From the NCBI GenBank assembly GCA_965644315.1, contig CBFFRQ010000057.1:186001-250000 (forward strand): a DNA stretch of 64,000 nt. Direction: 5' to 3'. Shown one piece after another: positions 1-8,783 of this stretch (position 1 is its first letter; the number at the start of each line of letters is the position of its first letter). The notes beneath the pieces are model-generated. The model was not told the DNA's origin and made no database searches. It saw only the letters and a program-made list of their open reading frames with translations. This DNA is from Caecitellus pseudoparvulus. Lineage: Eukaryota; Bigyra: Bicosoecida. Both the position numbers and the translations under genes were made by a program.

Positions 1-1
1 G

Positions 2-1651
2 GAGGTGCTGCGGCCGGAGTACATGGCGAGTGCAGAGGTGAGCAAGAAACGAAGCTTGATCACGGGAAAGCCGACGTTCTTCACTGACCCCGCCATCGCA
101 CGGCTGAAGAACTCTGTGTCCCTCCTTGCCGTCACAGCCTCCGCTGGGCTCATCATCATAGTTGTCTTGTCGGTGTTTGTGACTCGTGGCCTGCTGGCGA
201 GAGCAGAAGTGGCAGCGCACCTCCCAGCACACTCCTCTTCCACAATTTCCTCTTTCATCAACGCCCTCATCATTCAAATTGCCGGCTTTCTCTATAAACG
301 CATGGCGGGCATGCTGACGGACTGGGAGAACCATCCGACAGAGTCCGCGTACATGGACTCACTGATCCTGAAGCGAGTCGTGTTCGACTTCGTGAACAAC
401 TTCTTCCCTCTCTTCTTCATCATCGCGAAGTCGTTTGACTCCTTCAAGCTCCTGGGCGCAGACGTCACGTGCAAGAGTGCCTACTTGCACACTGGCTCCC
501 CGTGCCTGTCGGAGCTGCAGACATCTGTCCTCATCATCTTCATCACACGCCTGACTGTCGGCAACATCACAGAGCTCCTCCTTCCATGTCTCATGCGGTC
601 TGTCACTTCCTGTCGCAGGAAGTGTGCCTCAACACCCAAGAACTTGCCGGTCACGCCAGGTGGTCGCTTGGCAGGCGTCGTGTCAGCGGCTGAAGAGGAC
701 GCGGACTTGGACAGCGAGGCAGTTCTGGAGGAGTACTTGGAAGTACTCATTACGTTTGCCTTTGCCGCGCTGTTCATGACTGCTTTCCCTCTTGCCCCCA
801 TCATCGCCGCCCTGGCCTTCTACGTCGAGATGCGCGTGGACGCCTTCAAATTGCTGAAGGGCTCCACTCGCCCGGAGCCTCGTGCGGCGCAAGATATCGG
901 CTCGTGGCTGCTGTGCTTCGAACTCATCGGCATCATCTGCGTGATCACGAACTTCATGATCGTTGTCTTTGTTGCAGACGAGTTCTTCGGGGTGCATGAC
1001 CGGTACGCAAAGCTGGTGCTGTTCATTGTGCTGCAGTACGGCGTGTTTGCCGTGAAACTCATCATTGCTGCAGCAGTGCCTGACCAGCCATCGCAAGTGG
1101 CCCTGCAGCAAGAGCGAGGGGAGTACCTGGTGGGGAAGCACCTGGACGGCATCCCCGATGAAATCACGTCAGTGGCTGCACTGCAGGCTGCGGAGGATGA
1201 AAACACCGGTGCCTCAGACGGTGTCGCCGGCTCTGGCCAGGCTGCTGCAGCCAAGGCAGACTCCGGCGCAGATCCACGCACTGGCACGGCACTGTACAAC
1301 CAGCGGCTGGCTGACGTGGTGACAAAGGTGGATGCAGCTTGGCGCGTGGGGGGCGATGAGGACTCCATGGTGCCCTCGCCTGACATGTGGGGCCAGGGAA
1401 CGCAGCGCCTGCGGCGGCTGCGGCCCTCCGACGCCTCCACCATTGACACAGAGGACTCCATGAGCTACATCAGCACAGCCAGTGGAACAGGGGGCATCCT
1501 CCTTACCCGGCGAAAGGGTGCCCAGGGCGATTCCAAGGCTCAACCAGCTGCGGCGGCGTCTCCCGAGCAGCCTCTGACGCAGGCCTCCAGTGCCCGGGCG
1601 TATGGAACCATCAACGGCTCGCAGCGCGGGGGCAGCTCGTCAAGCTCTTGA
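2..1651 (+). CDS. anoctamin (TMEM16) family protein, 3' part
   Basis: The frame is open to the left window edge, so the N-terminal half lies outside. The visible 549 residues hold several hydrophobic helices (near residues 38-60, 130-150, 180-200, 255-280, 305-330 and 340-365). Between them are stretches typical of anoctamins, notably the NHPTESAYMDSLILKR segment followed by a helix with FDFVNNFFPLFFIIAKS. Anoctamins are ten-helix dimeric membrane proteins that work as calcium-activated chloride channels or lipid scramblases, at the plasma membrane or ER. The last roughly 170 residues are polar, Ala/Gly/Ser-rich and probably a disordered cytoplasmic tail. No intron is needed in the visible part. 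The calcium-site residues cannot be assigned with confidence from this fragment, so channel versus scramblase is open. The 3' end is about 42 bases from the convergent MTHFR gene. Confidence 0.85.
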   Translation, partial: EVLRPEYMASAEVSKKRSLITGKPTFFTDPAIARLKNSVSLLAVTASAGLIIIVVLSVFVTRGLLARAEVAAHLPAHSSSTISSFINALIIQIAGFLYKRMAGMLTDWENHPTESAYMDSLILKRVVFDFVNNFFPLFFIIAKSFDSFKLLGADVTCKSAYLHTGSPCLSELQTSVLIIFITRLTVGNITELLLPCLMRSVTSCRRKCASTPKNLPVTPGGRLAGVVSAAEEDADLDSEAVLEEYLEVLITFAFAALFMTAFPLAPIIAALAFYVEMRVDAFKLLKGSTRPEPRAAQDIGSWLLCFELIGIICVITNFMIVVFVADEFFGVHDRYAKLVLFIVLQYGVFAVKLIIAAAVPDQPSQVALQQERGEYLVGKHLDGIPDEITSVAALQAAEDENTGASDGVAGSGQAAAAKADSGADPRTGTALYNQRLADVVTKVDAAWRVGGDEDSMVPSPDMWGQGTQRLRRLRPSDASTIDTEDSMSYISTASGTGGILLTRRKGAQGDSKAQPAAAASPEQPLTQASSARAYGTINGSQRGGSSSSS

Positions 1652-1693
1652 ATGTGTTGAATTGTTTAGCGTCCATTCACTTGTCTGGGCGCA

Positions 1694-4347
1694 CTAGAAT
1701 CCTTCCAGGCCGAAGTGCCTTCGCTTGCTGCCTGCCTTGCTTACATCCTGCACCGCCGCCGCCCCCGCCGCTGCCGGAGCAGGACTCGGTGCGGGCGAGG
1801 AAGCAGGTGTTGGCTCGATCTTCGGGGCGTGTGTCGGGGCTGCTGTCACTTCCGTCGCCGTTTTGTGCGGGGCTGAGGAGGCTGGCAAGGCAGCCGTGGG
1901 CGCAGGGACGAGGCCCGAGGCAGCTCCCAAGTGCAACCCGGCGTCAGCGCCCACCTCCGGCAGTGTGGCAGGCTGTGATGCAAGGGCGGGGAGAGCGCCT
2001 CGCATGGGCAGGGGAGGCAGTGACACCGTCGGGAGGGACTGCAGGATGCTGAGCTGGGTATGGAGGCTGGCTACTTCTGCCTCCGCGACAGCAGCGCGCT
2101 TCAGCGCAGCAGTCAACTCGCCGCTGAGGCGCTTCAATGCGGCATTCAGAGCGGAGTTTTGCTCCACCAAGTGCGCTTGCTGGCTGTCCAAGTCCAAGCA
2201 CCGCTGTTGCAGGGCGTGCTTGTCCAGGCTGGCCGTGACGAGCTCGTGAAAGACTGAGAACACGTCAGCGGAGGGTGAGGTGTAGTCGTTGTCCACCACG
2301 TTCACCAGCCACCAGCCGTCCACGATTCCGCCCAGCACTTGCCTGGCCTTGGCGGCCTCGGGGGAGTCTTGCAGCTCGTCTGAACCCTTCACTTTTCGGG
2401 GTTTGTACAGGGAGAGCCACTGAGAGCTCCACAATTCAAACGCCTCTGGAGCCCATGCTCGAAACGCTTGTGGGTCCACAACTGTGGGCTGCTGCACCTC
2501 CTTGTCTGGAAATACGCCCCATGTGACTGCGTTGGGTTCCACGGCAGAGCTGTTGCTCACCTCCTTGCCTGCGCGGTTGACAGCATGGAAGGTGAGAGAG
2601 GGGTGCCGACCAGCCATGGCCACGAGCCCCTGCAGAGATTCGTCACTGCAGAAGAACTCCACATAAGCCTTCTGGAAGACACGCCCGCCCGCACCGCCCC
2701 ACCCCAGTACAGGGTGATCGCTGGGCACGCCGTTGGCGCGTGGCTGGGAGTTGATGGTGAGGAACCCATGCTGGTTCAGCCACCGAAGCTGGTGCCCGAT
2801 GAGGCCGCTCTCCGTTGACATGCCTGTCTCGGTCCACGGCAGCTGGGGGATGACACCGTCCACATACTTGATGAAGACAGCCGCGACGTCGGCCGTGCTT
2901 TGTGGAGTGCCCCACATCTCCTGGCGGTCCTTGATGGTCTTCTTGGCCCCCAGGTAGTAGTCAGACAGTTCCCCAAAGGCGGGGGACTGCCGGCTTCCCC
3001 ACCTGCCGTTTGGGTATTCGTCCCAATGCTTGGTGCGGGAGATGTATGAGGCAGCTCGGTTGACCCAGAAAATGGGCCTCACGTCCTCTTGAGCGCGCCC
3101 AGCATCAGTGCCTGACGCTCCACTTTCCACCCACGGCATGCGCCGCTCATGGGCTTTGGGAAGGAACCCCAGCTCATCCAGAATCTCAGACACTGACTTG
3201 GACAAGTTCATGGTATAAAAGTGCAGGGTCTTGCAGCCGCGCGCCATGAGCTCACGGCATGTGGCGACCGCCAGCTTTACGCCGTATTTCTTCACTGCCA
3301 GGTCATCATCCTGGATGGCGGCGAGGTCAGCGCGCACCTGCGCGGGCACCGACGTCTTGCACCAATCCGAGAACTTCTTGAAGCCCTTGTACGTCTGGAT
3401 GGGCATGTACCCGGGAAGAATGGGCACGTGAATGCCAACAGCCCGCGCCTCTGCCTCCCACTGCAAGTACTGCGGCAAGTCGTAAAAGAACTGGGTGATG
3501 ATGAAGTCCGCGCCAGCATCCACTTTAGCCTTCACTCGCATGAGGTCCAGCTGGCGGGCCTGCTGGGATGGTGGCAGGCCAGTGTGGTTCCAGCACTCTG
3601 TGTGGCACTCTGGGTACGCTGCCACGGCGACACAGAAGTAGTCCCCGTGCTCCTCCCGGATCAGCTGCACCAGCTCCACCGCGTTGCTCAGCCCGCCGTC
3701 CACTGGGGTCCACCTGTCGGCACCGATGGGCGGGTCTCCCCGCAAGGCCAAAATATTCCGAATGCCTGCAAGGTGCACGTCCAGCCGTGAGGGGGTCTAC
3801 TACCTCGTGCCGAAGGTGCTAAGCCAGTGGCCACTAGGCAGAAGGCTCAGGTCCAGACCACTCACCTGCTTCCCTTGCGTTGCGCAGGACTCGCTTGAGA
3901 GCCTCCCGAGGCAAGTGGCAAGTCAAGTGCAGGAGGACGTCAACACCGAACTTCTTCTGCACTGTCTCCCCGATGGACAGCCACAACTTCTCGTCCTGCA
4001 CAGCCAAAGGGCAGGCTCGCATGAACGAAAAAAGCAACAAGCCAGGCACTCTGACAGCAGCACTGCTGACGCACCTTGAAGGCAGACCTCCACGTGAGGG
4101 TGACAAAGGTTGGAGCCAAAGACTGTGTCATGTCCTCGATGCGCCGCAAGAGGTTGTCCTTCCCCGCCACAGTCTGCGAAAGGCAAGCAGTGGCGTGGTG
4201 CGGAAAATGGCAACTCATCTTCACTGCCAACTCCTGTGCCCTGGAACTGTGCCGCCTGCTCACCTTGGCGGGAAAGAACTCAAAGGACACTGTCGTCCCA
4301 CCAGCTTCGTTCACCTCATTGATCTTGTCAATGATCTTGTTCGCCAT
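1694..4347 (-). CDS. MTHFR: methylenetetrahydrofolate reductase
   Basis: Reduces 5,10-methylene-THF to 5-methyl-THF using FAD and NAD(P)H, feeding methionine synthesis. Exons in transcript order: 4347-4264, 4173-4075, 3995-3866 and 3765-1694, giving 794 residues with introns of 90, 79 and 100 bases. The N-terminus carries the family signature VSFEFFPAK (about residues 20-28). LALRGDPP sits at about 110-117, the AYPE..H segment at about 154-159 and ITQFFYD at about 194-200, all folate/FAD barrel motifs. The eukaryotic regulatory domain follows (WVNRAASYISRTKHWDEYPNGRWG, residues near 345-370, and WGVFPDKE). The protein is longer than the usual 600-660 residues: after about residue 620 there is a heptad-rich coiled coil and then an Ala/Pro-rich tail ending in GSKRRHFGLEGF. 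The tail is unusual for MTHFR. The start MANKIIDKINEVNEAG is the first Met of a frame that joins cleanly. Confidence 0.93.
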
Positions 4348-4562
4348 GCTGACTCAGAGGCGCGCTGGCGAGTAACCTTGCTGTGAGAGAAGTGTGCTGG
4401 CCGGCTCGACCTCGGCGTGTGGCTCGTTGCCAGCTCCACAGCCCTGCTTCACTCGAGGCAATGCAAACTGGCAAGGAGGGGGCGAACATGTACGTACTGG
4501 TGGGTGTGATGTGTGGGTGTGGCTGAAGTGTGGCGCGGAGACCGGTGAGGTGGAGGGGGACT

Positions 4563-5397
4563 TCATTCATCCTGATACTGCTCGCCTGCCTGCACCTTGA
4601 GGACTTCGTCCAACTGAATCCGCAGGGCGGTGGTGGACTCCCCCTTCAAGGCGTCAGCTTCTGTGGTGATGGAAACACGCAAGTTCACCATCTCCAGCGC
4701 CCCGCGAATGGCGCCCCCAATGACGCTGCAGTACTGAAGCTCACTCAATGACTCGGGCAGCTGAACCCAGTGCTCCAGCGGATTGTCAGGCAGGAGGAGA
4801 GACACCTGTGTGCCCTCCTCGTTCCATCTCTCAAGCGATGTCCCGCTCATGCCCAGATACGTCGGCAGTGCTTGCTGCGCGCCGAGGGGGGGGGGGGCGT
4901 GCGCACAGGCAGGTGGCTGACAGCAGTCGGCTCTCGTACAGTGGCCACTGCCTGCATGCTGTCTTGGAACGACTTGCACCTTGCCCCTGGGTTGCGGGCG
5001 CAGAAGTCGTCCACGAGCCGGCTGCCAACTTGAAAGCCCCTGCGAGCGCAAGGACACGAGTGCCGGAGTCGTACGTGAATGGCCAAGCAGAGGACTGCAA
5101 CATGCAAGCTCTCACAGTTTCTCCAGCTGTGTGTTCACCTCTGCAGGGTCCTCAAAGTCCTTCAGAAGCTGGGCAAGAGTGCCGCACCCAGTGAGCCGGC
5201 GCCTGGCATGCTGGAGGCCCACGGCACTCACCTGAGCAACCATGGCACCATACGTCAGAGTAAGGAGCTCCACATTCTGCAGCAGGAGGGGGGGTCAACG
5301 CGGCAGGATTCCTTAGGCAGGCTGCGCTGTGCGTAGAGTTTGGAGGGGAACCCACGACAGGAGGCAGCTCAGCCGCCGCTGAGGAGGAAGAGGCCAT
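4563..5397 (-). CDS. TRAPPC3: TRAPP complex subunit 3 (Bet3)
   Basis: Core subunit of the TRAPP tethering complexes that act as Rab1/Ypt1 exchange factors in ER-to-Golgi transport. Five exons (5397-5356, 5275-5231, 5168-5116, 5039-4940, 4874-4563) join to 183 residues, matching the roughly 180 of the family. Visible motifs are ELLTLTYGAMVAQ at about 17-29, GFQVGSRLVDDFCARN at 48-63, and LSLLLPDNPLEHWVQLPE-like sequence followed by GAIRGALEMVNLRV near 125-160. Cys68 in GARCKS aligns with the Cys that is palmitoylated in Bet3. Introns are 62-80 bases; the acceptor of the last one contains a long C run on the coding strand (G run at about 4886-4896 on the plus strand). The first exon (MASSSSAAAELPPV) is the least certain part, since it rests on one gtgggt donor. 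Confidence 0.9.
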
Positions 5398-5576
5398 GTT
5401 GAGTGTGCACGGGGTGGCAGCAGTGTGGGATGCGTCTCAGGTTATATCACGCTGAAAGAAAGCGCGGGCCTGGATCCGCTCCCGTTGCTAGGCCAGGCTG
5501 CAAGGATTGTGCTCAAGCGCGGCAGGTGTGTGAGGCGTGGTGAAACGCCAGCGTAACTCGAGGTGCATTGCATGAA

Positions 5577-6795
5577 TCACTTGCGCCAATTGCAGCGAGG
5601 CAGGACAAAGACTAAGCTCAACCCGATCAAAATGAACGCATACGTGCGTGCCAGCGTGGGAATGCGATCATCGCCCGGGTACCCGGATCCACTGCCTTGG
5701 TTATCCGCGATGGCCATGAATGCCCAGATCAGCACGGCAGTGAAGGCGACATCAGCATGGAGGAAGAGCATGAGGCAGGCGAGAGCTAGAGCCACAGTGA
5801 TCATCACACGGGCGTAGTTGGAGGGGCCCCAGTCGCCGCCACCAACGCCGTTCTTTGGCGTACCGGCAGATGCGATGTTGAGGATGGTAGCCACCGTGAT
5901 CCATCCGAGGAAGACAGAGGTCATCACCCGCGTGGACAGGGCGCCAAGTGCAGTATGTGCACGGTTCACTGCCGCCTCGCCGATGGTGTGGTACAGCACG
6001 ATGAGGGGAGTCAGCACGCTGGTCAGCATTACGATCGCAGAGAGCGCCATCTGTTGAAAGCACCAGCAGAAGATCCAGATGCTTACGCCAGTCATGAGCC
6101 AGAGAAATGGCACTGTGCTTGCAACTCGAAGCTCCCTGTCCAGGGCTTGCGCGACGACGAAGAAGCCGACGAGCGTGAAGATGACGCCCCAAATACTGAA
6201 AGCCCAGCCTGCGAGGGGGAGGAGCACCACGTCAGGCACCCTCATGACGACAACTAAAGCATGCCACCTACCTGCAGGGGTGACAGCAGTCTTGTAGCTG
6301 CGCACGAGGAACACAGGGGGCGGCGTGCCAGGCAGTGCGGAGGGCAGCGTAGGCAAGTGACGTGGCCAGCTGCAGTGCACCAACTCACATGCTGCTGATG
6401 CCGCTCACAGTCGTGCCGCCTGCGCCGTTCAGGACGCCCGACACCCCAACGAGGTAGTTGATCAAAAGCATGGCAACATAGGCCACAACGTTGCCCCACA
6501 GCATGACGGTCCACCCAGCTTCGGTGCTGGGGCGCAAGTCCAAACAGCGGTACTCTGTCCCGTCCGGACCCGAGCACAAGGAGCGAGCAGGCTTGCCCCA
6601 AGTGCCCTTGCCATCCCAGTCCTCGACGCCGCCAGCAAGGGCGCCCTGACTGTACACTAGCGGTGTGCGAAGTCCCCCATCACGGCCAACAGGCACGGCC
6701 ACGCTGCCGCTGCTGCCTGAGCCGGAAAGAGGCGAGGCGACGCTCGAGGACTGTGGGGAGGCGGCAGAGCCGCCGGCTCGCACTGTCGTTGACAT
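5577..6795 (-). CDS. TspO/MBR-like multi-pass membrane protein
   Basis: Exons 6795-6389, 6297-6272 and 6208-5577 join to 354 residues. The join across a 26-base micro-exon restores a TPAGWAFSIWGVIF motif, which resembles the Pro-Ala-Gly-Trp/Tyr-Ala-Phe-Ser-Ile-Trp-Gly motif of TspO/MBR tryptophan-rich proteins. Those bind porphyrins or sterols in mitochondrial or plasma membranes. About seven hydrophobic segments follow an N-terminal Ser/Gly-rich, poorly conserved region of roughly 100 residues. One hydrophobic segment (VVAYVAMLLINYLVGVSGVL) precedes the micro-exon. The protein is about twice the length of classic TspO (about 160-170 residues), so it is a relative, not a clear orthologue, and its ligand cannot be inferred. 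The start MSTTVRAGG is preferred over an upstream Met because the upstream stretch has no membrane or family-like character. It is divergent from malonyl-CoA decarboxylase. Confidence 0.65.
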
Positions 6796-7092
6796 GCTTG
6801 TCAAGCACAGCAGCTGGAGACACTGTGTAATCACTGCTTCCCTTGGCGTATGTAGTGGGTGTTTGGTGTTTGGTTTTGACCCGCGAGTGGTGGCTTGAAT
6901 GCAGTCAGGCAAGGCCACAGCTGCAAAGCCGCGGTGCAACCTGCCCCACTTCCCACAATTTACTTGGGGAACGGCAAGCTCCGTGGAAGCTGAGAGAGAG
7001 CGAGTTCCGCATAGTGGGCAGACCGCTCGCACCACTAAGTCAGAGTGCTTGCTGCACGGCGGGGCGCCGAGGGACGGTTGCGGAAACTGGAC
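6796..7092. promoter_or_regulatory. shared divergent promoter region
   Basis: 297 bases between the start codons of the TspO-like gene (leftward) and malonyl-CoA decarboxylase (rightward). It must hold both 5' UTRs and promoters if the starts are right. I see no TATA box or repeated element that I would name. Confidence 0.4.
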
Positions 7093-8658
7093 ATGGCCTC
7101 CACGCCAGCCCGACTCTGCAGCGTGGTGCGAGGTATTGTTCAGAGGAGAGAGGTGCTCCCGGCTGCCCTATCCACGCCTCTTCCAATGATTTATAGCCTT
7201 GCCCACCCAGCCCCGCTGCCCTGTCCTACTGCCTGCCGCCGCGCATCCAGCACGGCTGCAGCAACCACGCTGGCTGGGCAGCGACAAGCCATCACTCAGT
7301 GGCTGGACACCCCGTGCCCCGAAGAACTCGCGGTGCGCCTGACACAGCGCGCCGGAGACGACCTGCGGACCATTCCAGATGCTCTGATTGCCCATCACCA
7401 CCAGGGCCTGCAGTACGTTATGACCTGGCGGCGACAGGTGCTTGGCTGGCTGGCGGGCACGCCGCCACAGGGTGTGTCCGAAGCCCCGCTGAAGGCGTTG
7501 GACGCCGCCTTGCGGGCGTGCATTGTGCAGGCGTTTGGCCTCAGCCATGTTAGCCTGGAGCACATCACGCTGGACTCAGCTGCCAGCCTGCTGCGGTTTC
7601 TCGTGGACAATGAACGGGTGCACCCGACCTCCTCCATCGACAGCCTGGGGCGCAAGCTGGGCCGCAATAGGCGTGTCCTGGCCCTCACGCACACTGCCTC
7701 CACCTCCAAGCTCCCGTCCGCTGTCGTGTACATCGCGCTGGTGCCGCACGTCGCGCACAGCACTCACTACCTGGACATGCACTCTGGGCAGCCCAGCCAA
7801 GTGCCAGGGGACTGCCCGATCGCTGGGCAGCATTCGGCGCCAGAGCCCACCCGCCCGTCCTCAGTGGCCACCTTCTACTCCGTCTCCGTCACAGACTCTG
7901 CGCTGAAAGGAACAGGCCTGGCCACGTCACTACTGCTCGACGCGGTGGAGTGGCTGCAGCTGCATGAGCAACCCGTGCAACGGTTTGTCACGCTGTCCCC
8001 CGTGCCCCGCTTTCTGACATGGCTGCGTGGCGTCCATGACTGCCTTGTAGCCATGCCTGCTGACACGCCTTTGCAGGAGGTTGGTGGCTCTGCGACGGAG
8101 GCAGCTCTGCGGGCTGGCTCTTGCCACAGGCCTCCGCCGCAAGGGGCGCCGGCACTGCTGCCTGGTGTGAGCACTGCAGGGGGGGGCACCCAGGCCTTGG
8201 ACACCGTGCTTTCCATGCCATGGGAAGCGGGCGAGGCTGCCCAGCTGCCAGCTTCATGGCGAGAAACTCTCCTAGACCACCAAGACATGCTGCTGCACCT
8301 CCTGCGGTGGCACGTGTGTTTTGCCCAGTCCAGTGCCAGGGGAGCGCCCTTGTGCCCAACTGCCGCTTTCCATAGCGCCAATGGCGCACGCTTGTACAGC
8401 GTGAATGTGCTGGGTGACACGTCTGCCCGCGCTCTTAGGGAATCAGGCACGCTCATGGTCAACTACGAGTACACCCCGCCGGCCCTGCCTGAACTGGCAG
8501 CGAGTTTCGCTGCAGACCCTGCCGCTGCCATGAGGGAAGTGTGGTTCACAGAGTGGAGCCAGCCAAGTGACCGCGCTTCTGCAGACCCAGAAGCGGAGTT
8601 TGGGAGGGAGCACCTCCCAGTCCTGCAGCGCCAGTCCCCCGTGAAGCACGAAGGGTGA
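7093..8658 (+). CDS. MLYCD: malonyl-CoA decarboxylase, mitochondrial-type
   Basis: Converts malonyl-CoA to acetyl-CoA and CO2, clearing malonyl-CoA and relieving block of fatty-acid import. A single exon encodes 521 residues from the ATG at 7093. That start gives an Arg-rich, acid-free leader (MASTPARLCSVVRGIVQRRE) typical of mitochondrial import; an upstream in-frame ATG at 7045 would add 16 residues. The catalytic GNAT-like domain is visible: FVTLSPVPRFLTWL with Ser302 and FHSANGA with His427. These match the Ser and His of the family's proposed catalytic pair, whose surroundings are LSPIP and FH..NGA. VNYEY near 460 is also family-like. The C-terminus ends VKHEG and has no peroxisomal SKL signal, unlike the animal enzyme, so the protein is probably mitochondrial only. 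Confidence 0.9.
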   Translation: MASTPARLCSVVRGIVQRREVLPAALSTPLPMIYSLAHPAPLPCPTACRRASSTAAATTLAGQRQAITQWLDTPCPEELAVRLTQRAGDDLRTIPDALIAHHHQGLQYVMTWRRQVLGWLAGTPPQGVSEAPLKALDAALRACIVQAFGLSHVSLEHITLDSAASLLRFLVDNERVHPTSSIDSLGRKLGRNRRVLALTHTASTSKLPSAVVYIALVPHVAHSTHYLDMHSGQPSQVPGDCPIAGQHSAPEPTRPSSVATFYSVSVTDSALKGTGLATSLLLDAVEWLQLHEQPVQRFVTLSPVPRFLTWLRGVHDCLVAMPADTPLQEVGGSATEAALRAGSCHRPPPQGAPALLPGVSTAGGGTQALDTVLSMPWEAGEAAQLPASWRETLLDHQDMLLHLLRWHVCFAQSSARGAPLCPTAAFHSANGARLYSVNVLGDTSARALRESGTLMVNYEYTPPALPELAASFAADPAAAMREVWFTEWSQPSDRASADPEAEFGREHLPVLQRQSPVKHEG

Positions 8659-8751
8659 CCAGCGTAACTGTGACAGCTCCCTGCACATCCCAAATGTACA
8701 TCACAAAGTTGTCGACCGTTAGCATAGCCGTGTAGCTCGGCAGCTTTCACT

Positions 8752-8765
8752 GCACTTCGAAGTGC
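8752..8765. promoter_or_regulatory. 14-base perfect palindrome before the giant IQ/EF-hand gene
   Basis: GCACTTCGAAGTGC is an exact palindrome ending 18 bases before the start codon at 8784. Its position suits a regulatory or 5' UTR site, but nothing else supports a function. It is the only perfect palindrome of this length I noticed close to a start codon. Confidence 0.25.
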
Positions 8766-8783
8766 TCAGAACGAGCGGGAACC

